NCBI GenBank assembly: GCA_027307295.1
Contig: DAHUXF010000039.1
Span: 1 to 13,311 of the forward strand
DNA: 13,311 bases
Origin: Acidobacteriaceae bacterium
GTDB taxonomy: Bacteria; Acidobacteriota; Terriglobia; Terriglobales; Acidobacteriaceae
Direction: 5' to 3'
The notes under the pieces were generated by a model that saw nothing but the letters and a program-made list of their open reading frames with translations, searched no databases and had not been told where the DNA came from. The translations under genes were made by a program, and so were the position numbers. This document shows, in pieces, positions 1 through 6,976 of the stretch; the stretch's first letter is position 1, and each line of letters begins with the position of its first letter.

Positions 1-375
1 GATGGGCAGCAAACTGGAAACAGCAACGCCGAGAAGTCCCGAACACACCACAGAACTAACGTATAGCTCAATCCATGGTCTTGAGCCGATTCGCTCCTGC
101 ACTGCGGAGCCAATGAAATAAATGGAGAGCATCGTAAATGCAAAGTCTTTTGGGTCATCTTCAAGCAAGGCATAGGTCAAGAGTCGCCATATTTGCCCAT
201 GGCGAACGCGGTCGGCAGACAGAATGCCCGCGTTGTAAATGCTCTGTGCGATATCCGGAGCAAATGCCTGCAGTAACACCAGGGCGATATAGATCGCGGT
301 AGAGGCAAGCACGATGTTGCGCAGCATGCCGCGAAAAGGAGGTAGTCCACCTACGACGGAAGTATTTCTGGCCAT
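1..375 (-). CDS. Rhomboid-family integral membrane protein, N-terminal part (runs off left edge)
   Basis: The frame reads 125 codons from ATG at 375 to the window edge with no stop. Residues 18-40 form a first hydrophobic segment. Residues 59-68 read HGQIWRLLTY, the conserved W-R loop motif of rhomboids (W63, R64), followed by a second hydrophobic helix and the ERIGSRPWIELY stretch seen after helix 2 in GlpG-type proteins. Rhomboids are intramembrane serine proteases, but the catalytic Ser and His lie in later helices outside this window. Placed against remembered E. coli GlpG from the W-R motif, the helix-2 residues H145, H150 and N154 correspond to E72, D77 and T81, so the usual oxyanion-hole residues are missing. 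It follows the M28 peptidase gene by 5 bp on the same strand, with a weak GGAAAG ribosome site inside the end of that gene, so the two are probably co-transcribed. Family membership is fairly sure; protease activity is doubtful. Confidence 0.75.
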   Translation of the reverse strand, partial: MARNTSVVGGLPPFRGMLRNIVLASTAIYIALVLLQAFAPDIAQSIYNAGILSADRVRHGQIWRLLTYALLEDDPKDFAFTMLSIYFIGSAVQERIGSRPWIELYVSSVVCSGLLGVAVSSLLPI

Positions 376-380
376 GTTTG

Positions 381-1832
381 TTATCTTTCCGGTTCAGGAA
401 TCACGATGAGGCTGCGGTGTCCCTTGGCATCTACGGATCGCACTCCGAAAATCACATTGTCTTTGGAGTCCGATAGATCAATTTTTGTTTCAGTGGTCCG
501 AACAGAGTTCTCGTCTGAAAAATCCGGGTCAGTCGTCTTCCGCCACAGCACTTCATATGCGTCAGCTCCGGGCGCAGGTTTCCATTCGATCTTGGAGTTG
601 TTTTCCAGCTGCTTTGTCAATAAATGAACGTCACTGGGCAGAGCAGGCGACGACGCCAGGGAGGCCAGCGTCGCAGCATTCAGCCGGGCCACGTTCGCGA
701 CATAGTCAAAGTCAACAAATTTCGGCAGATCACCATATTCGATGCCGTTTTCCGTGCGCACGTTCTGGTGCTGGTGATTGAAATCTTCACGATATTCAGT
801 AAAGCGAACGGCGGCAAAGCCCTGGTCATTGAAGGCGCTGTGGTCGCCACCCCGCAGATAGCGGTCCCGGCGGAAAATGAGCTTGGGCGTAAACTGTCCA
901 AAATCATAGCTTTCACTCACGCTATGGATATAACGGGCCAGTTCGCGCGAGGGCGAATCATTTTCGCCGCCCACAGAACGTATACGGCGGATGTCAGCTT
1001 CAGTGGCCGCTGCCGGGATTCCTTCGGAAAATACCCTGACCCAGCTATTGTTCTGCAACGTGTCGCCTGGGGTACGATTGCCCCCAACAATGTCATTGTT
1101 CAAAACACCCTCAAGCTGCCAGCCCTGCTCTTTTGCCAGCTTGGCAAAATGCGTGCTGCCGTTGAGCCCTTGTTCCTCGCCGGCTACGGTGAGAAAAATT
1201 ATGGTAGCGGCAAATTTATGTTTGCTCATCACGCGGGCGCATTCCAGTGATACGGCCGTGCCGCTGCCATCGTCATTGGCCCCAGGCGCGGCAGCGGTGG
1301 TGTTCAGCGTTTCAGAGTTGCGTGAATCGTAATGGCCGGTCACCAGATAAATTCGTTTGGCCTGCGCCGGATCAGTGCCCTTCATGATTGCGTATACGTT
1401 CTGGATCTCCGTGGCTACAGGAATGCGGGCTTTAGGTTGCTCAATAAACGTGTCGGTCTTGACTTCCAGGCACCCGTTGCATTCAGATGAATAGTGTTCA
1501 AATTCTGATTTGATCCAGTTACGGGCAGCCACAATGCCTTGCGTGGCGTTCGCGGCATCAGGATTATTGACAGAGAGCGTTGCGCGGGTGCCAAAGCTGA
1601 CCAGCTTCTCAATGTTTTGCTGAATGCGCTGCGGTGAGACTTCTTTGATAATTTGAGTAATGGCGGCATCGCGTTCCCGTTTTGGTTTGCCACCAGACTT
1701 TTCAGCCGGGGCCGACCCGCCAGCGGCTTTTTTGGGCGCAGTTTTTTTTTGTGCGCCAGCGAAAGATGCAATCAGCGCAAACAGTGCAATGACATGCAGG
1801 GTCAATTTTGTTGTAGAACGGTGGATGAACAT
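381..1832 (-). CDS. Secreted M28-family zinc aminopeptidase
   Basis: 483 residues. Residues 1-27 look like a signal peptide (basic start, hydrophobic core, AGAQ cleavage region), followed by a Lys/Ala/Pro-rich linker to about residue 52. The M28 two-zinc centre is complete: H167 and D169 (GHYDS), D187 (GANDDGSG, bridging Asp), E219 and E220 (AGEEQG, catalytic and ligand Glu), D247 (NNDIVGG) and H331 (GGDHSAF). Proteins of this family remove N-terminal amino acids from peptides, here probably in the periplasm or outside the cell. Residues about 398-483 resemble a fibronectin type III-like tail (WKPAPGADAYEVLWR), a common addition in secreted M28 enzymes. The start at 1832 has AAGGGG about 5 bases upstream. 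It heads a minus-strand pair with the rhomboid-like gene and is divergent from the LysW-like operon. The exact substrate cannot be read from the sequence. Confidence 0.92.
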   Translation of the reverse strand: MFIHRSTTKLTLHVIALFALIASFAGAQKKTAPKKAAGGSAPAEKSGGKPKRERDAAITQIIKEVSPQRIQQNIEKLVSFGTRATLSVNNPDAANATQGIVAARNWIKSEFEHYSSECNGCLEVKTDTFIEQPKARIPVATEIQNVYAIMKGTDPAQAKRIYLVTGHYDSRNSETLNTTAAAPGANDDGSGTAVSLECARVMSKHKFAATIIFLTVAGEEQGLNGSTHFAKLAKEQGWQLEGVLNNDIVGGNRTPGDTLQNNSWVRVFSEGIPAAATEADIRRIRSVGGENDSPSRELARYIHSVSESYDFGQFTPKLIFRRDRYLRGGDHSAFNDQGFAAVRFTEYREDFNHQHQNVRTENGIEYGDLPKFVDFDYVANVARLNAATLASLASSPALPSDVHLLTKQLENNSKIEWKPAPGADAYEVLWRKTTDPDFSDENSVRTTETKIDLSDSKDNVIFGVRSVDAKGHRSLIVIPEPER

Positions 1833-1859
1833 TCACACCCCTTTTGCTTGATTCAGAAC

Positions 1860-1892
1860 TTGACGACAATCCACAGAGATTCTAAATATAAT
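1860..1892 (+). promoter_or_regulatory. Probable sigma70-type promoter of the LysW-like operon
   Basis: TTGACG at 1860-1865 is followed after 17 bp by TAAATA at 1883-1888. A perfect TATAAT at 1887-1892 overlaps it but would be 21 bp from the same -35 box. Either gives a start near 1895-1900 and a leader of about 40 nt before the ATG at 1940. It lies in the 107-bp gap between the divergent M28 and LysW-like genes. This is a consensus match only. Confidence 0.5.
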
Positions 1893-1939
1893 CACACAGG
1901 CCTGACCAATCTTTGTATCGGCCGGTGAGGAGGAACGAA

Positions 1940-2143
1940 ATGGCGATTTGCCCGGAATGCGAAACCGACCTCGATCTGGATGAAGAAGAGATCGACGAAG
2001 GCGAAATTGTTTCTTGCCCGGAGTGCGGTTCCGACTTTGAAGTTGTCACCAAACATCCGCTTGAACTGAATCCGGTGGATGAACTGGATGAAGACGAAGA
2101 CGACGAAGACGTAGACGAAGAAGACGAGGACAGTGACTACTGA
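1940..2143 (+). CDS. LysW-like acidic zinc-ribbon protein
   Basis: 67 residues. I chose the ATG at 1940 because GAGGAGGA at 1927-1934 sits just before it; an in-frame ATG at 1913 has no such site. C4-P-E-C7 and C26-P-E-C29 form a rubredoxin-like zinc ribbon. Together with the GEIVSCPECGSDFEVV and PLELNPV segments this matches the LysW/ArgW amino-carrier family in length and order. In that family a C-terminal EDWGE motif carries the amino acid on its last Glu during lysine or arginine synthesis. Here the C-terminus is a tail of Asp and Glu (residues 47-66) ending in SDY, with no EDWGE, and no lysX/argX-type ligase is nearby. It is therefore LysW-like in fold but probably not a classical carrier. 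The last 11 bases overlap the next gene, so the two may be translationally coupled. Its role is unknown. Confidence 0.8.
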   Translation: MAICPECETDLDLDEEEIDEGEIVSCPECGSDFEVVTKHPLELNPVDELDEDEDDEDVDEEDEDSDY

Positions 2144-2567
2144 GGCCCGCTGGCTCCGGCGAACGGCCATTGCATTGGCTGTGGTTGTGCTTCTTGCCGT
2201 GGTCCCGTGCTGGGTGTCGGCTGATGACCAGCAAAAGCCGGCTAATAAAAAAGAAAAAACATACGCTCTTATCTTCGGCACTGCTTACGGTCCTGATGAT
2301 CGGCCACTTTACGGTGTAAAAATCACGATCCATCCCCAGGGCAAGAAGCGTCCCAGCTGGGACCTGGTCTCAGACCACCGGGGAGAGTTTGCCCAACGCG
2401 TTCATCAAGGCCCCGCCGAATACCTGGTTACGGGACGCGCTGATTATGCCCCTGCGGGAGACGATGGAAAGCCGCAACTATCCAGAAAAAAGAGACTTAG
2501 AGGAGAAACAAAAGTGCACGTGGAACATGATGAGCGGCTGGATATTGGCGTGCATCTAACAGAGTAG
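2133..2567 (+). CDS. Small exported carboxypeptidase-regulatory-like protein
   Basis: 144 residues from a GTG start at 2133 that overlaps the end of the LysW-like gene by 11 bases. GAGGA at 2126-2130 lies upstream but very close, so translation may depend on coupling to the upstream gene. Residues 1-30 form a signal peptide (WLRR then a long hydrophobic core, cleavage near VSA/DD). Residues about 43-100 (ALIFGTAYGPDDRPLYGVKI..., DHRGEFAQRV...EYLVTGRA) have the beta-sandwich pattern of carboxypeptidase regulatory-like (CarboxypepD_reg/Cna-B-like) domains: a G-x-V/A start, 'D-x-G-x-F' turn and closing strand. There is no catalytic domain. The rest is basic and polar. Such stand-alone domains occur often in Acidobacteriota and Bacteroidota and are thought to mediate binding at the cell surface or in the periplasm. 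The family call is moderate and the function unknown. Confidence 0.75.
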   Translation: MTTEARWLRRTAIALAVVVLLAVVPCWVSADDQQKPANKKEKTYALIFGTAYGPDDRPLYGVKITIHPQGKKRPSWDLVSDHRGEFAQRVHQGPAEYLVTGRADYAPAGDDGKPQLSRKKRLRGETKVHVEHDERLDIGVHLTE

Positions 2568-2595
2568 CGCAATCATTTCTGGAGGTGGAATCAGG

Positions 2596-2958
2596 ATGAA
2601 AAGGCTGATTGCCTTGAGCACGATAATTCTGTCTTGCAGCGCAATGATTCTTCTGGCTGGCACCTCAGCCATGGCGCAGCGCGGCCACTTCGATTCCCGT
2701 ACGCTCACAGGTCACGTCGTCGATGGCCAGGATGAACCAGCCGGGAAAGCAGTTGTGTATCTGAAAAATACCAAGACTCTGGCGATCAAAACCTACATCA
2801 CTGATTCTGACGGCAATTATCACTTCCCTGCTCTTGCCCCCAACGTGGATTATGAAGTCTACGCAGAGCGCGCGGGAGCGCGCAGTGATGTTAAGACATT
2901 GAGCGGTTTTGACAGCCGTAAACAGGTCAACATCAACCTGAGAATCCACAACAAATAA
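2596..2958 (+). CDS. Small exported carboxypeptidase-regulatory-like protein
   Basis: 120 residues; the ATG at 2596 has a strong GGAGGTGG at 2581-2588. Residues 1-27 are a signal peptide with cleavage at AMA/QRG. Residues about 37-115 make one carboxypeptidase-regulatory-like beta-sandwich: LTGHVVDGQDEPAGKAVVYL, the ITDSDGNYHFPAL turn and the closing strands VNINLRI. It is clearer than the preceding gene, which has the same layout, so the two are likely paralogues or partners. It follows the preceding stop by 28 bp and is the last gene before a strong terminator, closing the three-gene unit that starts with the LysW-like gene. No enzyme motif is present. A periplasmic or surface location is inferred from the signal peptide; the function is unknown. 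Confidence 0.8.
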   Translation: MKRLIALSTIILSCSAMILLAGTSAMAQRGHFDSRTLTGHVVDGQDEPAGKAVVYLKNTKTLAIKTYITDSDGNYHFPALAPNVDYEVYAERAGARSDVKTLSGFDSRKQVNINLRIHNK

Positions 2959-2973
2959 TTCTTTCAGCAAAGT

Positions 2974-3006
2974 AAAAGGCCATCCGGTGCGGATGGCCTT
3001 TCTTTT
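2974..3006. terminator. Bidirectional rho-independent terminator
   Basis: Arms 2975-2985 and 2991-3001 (AAAGGCCATCC / GGATGGCCTTT) pair perfectly over 11 bp around a GGTGC loop. On the plus strand TTTCTTTT follows; on the minus strand TTTTACTTT follows. It lies between the convergent ends of the LysW-like operon (stop at 2958) and rpsA (stop at 3029) and should serve both. Confidence 0.9.
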
Positions 3007-3028
3007 GACGTTGAATGTTGGCCTCAGG

Positions 3029-4783
3029 TTATTCCTGGTCGTTGCCGGCCCGTTTCCAGTTAATGATGTCGCCCAGAGTGGTGGTAGCGCTGGATGCAGG
3101 GTGTTTATACGCTTCCACATCGGCCCGGCTGGCTTCTTCACCAACCGCCCGTACGCTCAGGCCGACTTTCTTCTCTTCGGCATTCATCTTGATGATCTTG
3201 AAGTCATGGTCCTGGCCCGCTTCAAGCTTAACGGGAGTGCCATTTGCATCGGTGGCTTCAGAGTTGTGGCACAGGCCCTCAACCCCTTCGGCAATCTCAA
3301 CAAAAGCGCCAAACTGCGCCAGGCGAAGCACCTTGCCATGGACCACGTCGCCAATGCGATGTGTCTGGAAGAAAGTTTCCCAGGCATCCGGCTGGAGTTG
3401 CTTAACTCCCAGGGACAGCCGGCGTTGCTCAGGCTCAATGCCAAGAACGATAGCTTTTACCTTTTCGCCTTTCTTCAGCACTTCAGAGGGATGCTTGACG
3501 CGCTTGGTCCAGCTTAGATTGCTCACGTGGACCAGGCCGTCAATGCCGTCTTAAATCTCAATGAAAGCGCCAAAGTCAGTCAAGTTGCGCACGCGGCCTT
3601 CCACTGTAGAGCCAATGGGATATTTCTCATGCAGGCGTTCCCAGGGGTTTGATTCAAGCTGCTTCAGGCCCAGGGAGATGCGGCGCTCCGTGGTGTTCAC
3701 GTTCAGCACAACGCATTCAATCTCATCGCCAACGTTCACCAGCTTGGAAGGATGTTTCATGCGTTTGGACCATGACATCTCGCTTACATGGACTAAGCCT
3801 TCAATGCCCTGTTCCAGCTCAACAAACGCGCCGTAATCAGTAACGCTCAAAATGCGGCCTTTGACGCGAGCGCCAATGGGATAACGCTCTGCGGCGTCAA
3901 GCCACGGGTCCGGCGTGAGCTGTTTAAAGCCCAGTGACACGCGAAGCTTCTCAGGATCGTACTTCAGGACTTTTACCTGAATCTGGTCACTCACATGCAC
4001 CAGGTCGCGGGGATGTGTAAGGCGGCCCCAGGACATATCTGTGATGTGCAACAGGCCGTCAATCCCGCCTAAATCAACAAACGCGCCGTAGTCGGTAAGG
4101 TTCTTGACCGTTCCCGTCAGGATTGCGCCTTCCGCCAGATGTTCCAGCGTCTTGCCGCGCTTGGAGGCGATTTCTTCATCCAGGATGGCCTTGCGCGAAA
4201 CCACGATGTTGCCGCGTTTTTTATTCAGCTTAATTACGCGGACTTCAATCTCCTGGCCTTTCAGCGTTTCCAGATTGCGTACAGGATGGACATCCACCTG
4301 TGATCCGGGCATAAACGCTTTCACGCCGATATCCACGGAAACGCCGCCCTTTACCCGCTCCACCACTGTGCCTTTTACGGCTTCTTTGGAGTGGTAGGCC
4401 TTCTCGATGTTTTCCCAAACCCGGACCCGCTCAGCCCGCTCGTGTGAAAGCAGAACGGAGCCTTCTTCGTTTTCGCCCCGCTGGACCATCACTTCAATTT
4501 CCTGGCCGGGCGCAAACTTGATGTTGCCGTGAGCATCGGTAACTTCAGCGATCGGCACCAGGCCTTCTGACTTGAAGCCAATGTCCACAACAACATGGGT
4601 AGCGGTAATCTTGATCACGGTGCCCTTAAAGACGTTGTCTTCGCTGGGCGCCGGCTCAGTTTCAAGGGTGTACGATTCGAGAGCTGCGGCGAAATCTTCC
4701 ATGTGCGTTTCTTCTTTGTGAGTCATGCCCGCGCTGGGCTGCTCAGGCGATTGAGTTTGAGTTTGAGACGGATTCCCAGACAT
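3029..4783 (-). CDS. rpsA: 30S ribosomal protein S1, frame interrupted by an in-frame TAA
   Basis: S1 binds mRNA and helps it dock on the 30S subunit. Six S1 RNA-binding repeats are visible, at about residues 50-117, 133-201, 219-289, 303-376, 389-462 and a sixth after that; repeats 3-5 carry the typical YGAFV(D/E)L...GLVHVSEMSW signature. Read through, the gene has 584 codons, normal for S1. Codon 411 (3551-3553) is TAA. The frame before and after it is the same, and the sequence resumes exactly as in the neighbouring repeats (FIEI-stop-DGIDGLVHVSNLSW), so one base change from GAA (Glu) explains it. The uninterrupted part gives 410 residues with repeats 1-4 and the start of 5. Start: the frame is open back to 5098, but that lies in the promoter. 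I prefer the ATG at 4783; 4885, 4726 and 4702 are possible, and none has a good Shine-Dalgarno site, which is not rare for rpsA. The cause of the stop (real mutation or sequencing error) cannot be told here. Confidence 0.9.
3551..3553 (-). other. In-frame TAA nonsense codon inside rpsA
   Basis: The minus-strand reading around this point is GAG ATT TAA GAC GGC ATT GAC. In the paralogous position of repeat 4 the protein reads FVELEQGIEGL, and in many S1 proteins EIEDGIDGL, so Glu is expected here. GAA to TAA needs one change (plus-strand c to a at 3553). No indel is involved, since the two parts share a frame. The next in-frame start candidate, GTG at 3526, lacks a ribosome-binding site. Confidence 0.9.
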
Positions 4784-4957
4784 AGTGGTTGAATGTTGTT
4801 CGTAGGACTGTGCGGAATCGGTTGAGCTGTTGGATTCAGCTGCGGGCGCTTCATGATCGCTACGGGCTGTGTGCTCGACCAGCATTCCTTTTTTCGTCAA
4901 CAGGCCCGACCTAGAACACAGCTGGAACTCAACATGAGAGGCAGTAGTGCTGAAGGC

Positions 4958-5060
4958 GGACTCGGGACCCCGAGTCCCACTGGCACTTTTACTTCCGGTA
5001 TTATCGGAAGGCTCCGAAACCAGCGGCCGGATCTTATGGCAGTCCTGAAAGGGCCATAAG
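4958..5060 (-). promoter_or_regulatory. Three-hairpin 5' leader of rpsA mRNA
   Basis: Between the predicted transcription start near 5063 and the coding region are three inverted repeats. In order of transcription: (a) arms 5053-5060 and 5033-5040, 8 perfect pairs (CTTATGGC / GCCATAAG) with a short inner CCT/AGG stem; (b) arms 5005-5010 and 4992-4997, 6 perfect pairs (CTTCCG / CGGAAG) with a 7-nt loop; (c) arms 4969-4977 and 4958-4966, 9 perfect complementary bases (GGACTCGGG / CCCGAGTCC) two bases apart. A structured leader is known in E. coli rpsA, where S1 represses its own translation; the likeness here is by analogy. None of the three is followed by a T tract, so they are not simple terminators. 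Confidence 0.6.
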
Positions 5061-5069
5061 ACTCTTTCG

Positions 5070-5098
5070 ACTATAGCAACGGCCCAAGGCACTGTCAA
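5070..5098 (-). promoter_or_regulatory. Strong sigma70-type promoter of rpsA
   Basis: On the minus strand TTGACA (5098-5093) is separated by exactly 17 bp from TATAGT (5075-5070). That is a perfect -35 box, ideal spacing and a near-perfect -10 box. The transcript should start near 5063, immediately before the first leader hairpin, giving a leader of roughly 180-280 nt depending on the true start codon. A strong promoter suits a ribosomal protein gene. Confidence 0.85.
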
Positions 5099-5158
5099 AC
5101 TTCAAAAGGCGGGAAAATTGGCTTAGAACCCTAGTCCCGTCTGATATCTTGCTTACAA

Positions 5159-5635
5159 ATGGACTTCCTGTTTACGCCCTGGCGTTTCGCCTATGTCAGC
5201 ACTGCCCATACCCCCCAGGAATGCGTCTTTTGCCGAGCGGCACAATCCGCCAATGACGAACAGACTTTGATTGTCCACCGCGGCATCCACTGTTTCGTCA
5301 TTTTGAACGCTTTTCCTTACACTTCCGGACATGTCATGGTGGTTCCCAATGACCATGTGGACCAGTTACAGAAACTTTCGCCACCCGCAGCCCAGGAGAT
5401 GATGGCCCTTGCCCAAAAACTGGAGGGCGTTTTACGCGACGCTTACCGGCCTGACGGCATCAATCTGGGAATGAACCTGGGAAAAGCCGCTGGCGCCGGC
5501 GTGGCTGGACACATTCACATGCATGTTCTGCCGCGTTGGTTTGCCGATGGAAATTTTATGACCACGATCGGCGAGACCAGGGTCCTTCCGGAAGACTTGA
5601 CAACTACCTACAAACGAATTTGCGAAAGATTCTAA
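5159..5635 (+). CDS. HIT-family nucleotide hydrolase/phosphorylase (Ap4A-type)
   Basis: 158 residues, full length for the family. C22-V-F-C25 is the N-terminal half of the zinc site seen in the Ap4A phosphorylase-like branch. LNAFPYTSGHVMVVPNDHV (49-67) is the first HIT signature, and H118-I-H120-M-H122 is the histidine triad, with H120 expected to be the nucleophile that takes the nucleotidyl group. The segment MNLGKAAGAGVAGHIHMHVLPRW and the following TTIGETRVLPEDL tail are typical of bacterial Ap4A phosphorylase-type HIT proteins. The enzyme probably splits dinucleoside polyphosphates such as Ap4A in the cytoplasm; the true substrate is not certain. No Shine-Dalgarno site precedes the ATG at 5159. 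TTGGCT (5118-5123) and TGATAT (5142-5147), 18 bp apart, could give a nearly leaderless transcript. It is divergent from rpsA. Confidence 0.9.
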   Translation: MDFLFTPWRFAYVSTAHTPQECVFCRAAQSANDEQTLIVHRGIHCFVILNAFPYTSGHVMVVPNDHVDQLQKLSPPAAQEMMALAQKLEGVLRDAYRPDGINLGMNLGKAAGAGVAGHIHMHVLPRWFADGNFMTTIGETRVLPEDLTTTYKRICERF

Positions 5636-5733
5636 AACTCTGCGCGGCCCGTCAGCAGCTCCCGATTTTTGAACCTCATCTCGTTGCTCTCCGGCATCTC
5701 AATAACAAAACCCACCTGGGAAAAGGAGATGTT

Positions 5734-6627
5734 ATGCCTCATTACGGCATTCTTCGAGAGCACAAATTGTCTGATGTCGATGATCTGCGCGGCGCAGAGA
5801 TATACGGCGTGAACGATGAGAAATTAGGCAAGATTGACGACGTAATTTTCGATCATTCCACCGGCGAAATCCGTTATATCGTTCTCAAGACCGGCGGACT
5901 GCTTTCCAGTAAACGCATCATGGTGCCAGCCAGCCGCATTCGGCCTTACGGAAAGCATGAAGACAAATTCTATGCGGAACTGGACAAGGAGCGTTTGCAC
6001 ATGCTGCCAGAATTCCATGACGAAATGTTGAGCTCTGAGGCCACGTGGACGAGTTTTGAAAAAGACAACGAGCAGCGCTGGAACGATGGCGCTGTGCTCT
6101 ATAACAAAGACACAGGCCGCGTCATTACACCGCCTTCCCAGGAGACAGCGCAGCAGACGGGTGGCCGTCCGCTGACGCAAAAGGAAAAAGACAGTCTTGA
6201 CCGCGACTTTACGCCGCAAAAAATGGGTAAGCAGGATGACTATCTTGGCGTTGCTTCAGGCGCTGGCTCTACCACCCTGCGGCCACAGAAACCCTCCATC
6301 GCAAGCCGAGAAGACGTTCGCCAGCCATTGCAACATGAGCGTGAGCCATCGCCGCATGAAGAACAGCGTGAGGTCATGAGCCCCATCGGATCGGAAATCG
6401 AATTTACCAGCGCTCCTCCTGGTTCCATTCCGGAGAGCATGCGCGAACCGCGCGTCTATAAACTGGATGCCACAGAACAGGACGCAGAGTTGCAGCCTGA
6501 ACGGGGTGAAACGCAGCAAGCCAGCTATGGCCGGCGGTGGAATGAGTTCCAGAAAAAACTGCGGGAGCACAAAGACCAGGTCATTGGCGGATGCGGACTG
6601 TGTGGCTCACAAGATAAAGCCGCGTAG
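5734..6627 (+). CDS. PRC-barrel domain protein with long polar C-terminus
   Basis: 297 residues. The ATG at 5734 is chosen because AAAGGAG lies at 5722-5728; the frame is open upstream to 5536 but that part overlaps the HIT gene and looks non-coding. Residues about 14-75 (DVDDLRGAEIYGVNDEKLGKIDDVIFDHSTGEIRYIVLKTGGLLSSKRIMVPASRI) form a PRC-barrel, a small beta-barrel first known from RimM and the photosynthetic reaction centre H subunit and also found in stress and surface proteins. Residues 80-297 are polar, charged and Pro/Gln/Glu-rich with no membrane segment or signal peptide, and probably largely disordered. The C-terminus ends in VIGGCGLCGSQDKAA, with a CGLC pair at 287-290 that could be redox-active or bind metal. 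It stands 98 bp after the HIT gene. No specific function can be given. Confidence 0.8.
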   Translation: MPHYGILREHKLSDVDDLRGAEIYGVNDEKLGKIDDVIFDHSTGEIRYIVLKTGGLLSSKRIMVPASRIRPYGKHEDKFYAELDKERLHMLPEFHDEMLSSEATWTSFEKDNEQRWNDGAVLYNKDTGRVITPPSQETAQQTGGRPLTQKEKDSLDRDFTPQKMGKQDDYLGVASGAGSTTLRPQKPSIASREDVRQPLQHEREPSPHEEQREVMSPIGSEIEFTSAPPGSIPESMREPRVYKLDATEQDAELQPERGETQQASYGRRWNEFQKKLREHKDQVIGGCGLCGSQDKAA

Positions 6628-6976
6628 CCGTACCCACAATTCTAGGGCGATTAGCCATTCTCGACGATTAGTCTAGACATAAAGGCCACCACCAGCGTGT
6701 CCTTTTTGATTTTGAGACTCATGTGGCACAGCCTCTGCGTCTCCGCACGCGCGGTTTTCGCCCGTTGTGGTTGAGGAGCCGTCAGCTAGGCTGTTTAGCT
6801 GTGGCTGTTTTATGTGGCACCGGCACTCCTGCCGGTGGCTGCTGTTTCTTGTATTGGGTCTTTTGCCATCTGCGATCTTTGATAAAAGCTTACGCAGTTG
6901 GTATTGCACCCCGTCCCGCTAACGCAGGACTGAATAACGTGGTGCCCTCAGCAAAGCCAGGGTCAGAAAAACTTCT
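6628..6976. other. Gene-free gap between convergent genes, with palindromic repeats
   Basis: No frame here looks like protein: the open frames are Arg/Cys-rich, lack ribosome sites and overlap the acyl-CoA synthetase gene in antisense. It holds a short direct repeat CGATTAG near 6648 and 6664, and two copies of ATGTGGCAC (6721-6729 and 6812-6820), the second followed by a strong palindrome. I see no clear T-tailed terminator for either flanking gene. Confidence 0.6.
6812..6837 (+). repeat. REP-like palindrome with ATGTGGCAC head
   Basis: CACCGGCA (6818-6825) and TGCCGGTG (6830-6837) are perfect 8-bp arms around CTCC, preceded by ATGTGG. A less perfect relative with the same head starts at 6721, and a third lies on the minus strand at 12163-12190. 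Palindromes of this general form recur between genes in Acidobacteriota, as I remember them. No T tract follows. Confidence 0.55.

Noticed and set aside
624..1250. 208-codon plus-strand frame within the M28 gene region
   Set aside because: It is antisense to an M28 peptidase with a complete metal site.
3029..3526. Separate small S1-domain gene starting at GTG 3526
   Set aside because: It is the same frame as the upstream S1, begins in the middle of repeat 5 (HVSNLSW), and has no ribosome-binding site. It is the rest of rpsA after the nonsense codon.
3551..3553. TAA reassigned to an amino acid, or programmed recoding
   Set aside because: Several intact genes here end at TAA at the expected length, and no recoding signal such as a distinctive downstream structure was seen.
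4786..5098. N-terminal extension of S1 from the frame's first ATG at 5098
   Set aside because: The ATG overlaps the -35 box of the rpsA promoter and the first ~70 codons run through three leader hairpins; the residues do not resemble S1.
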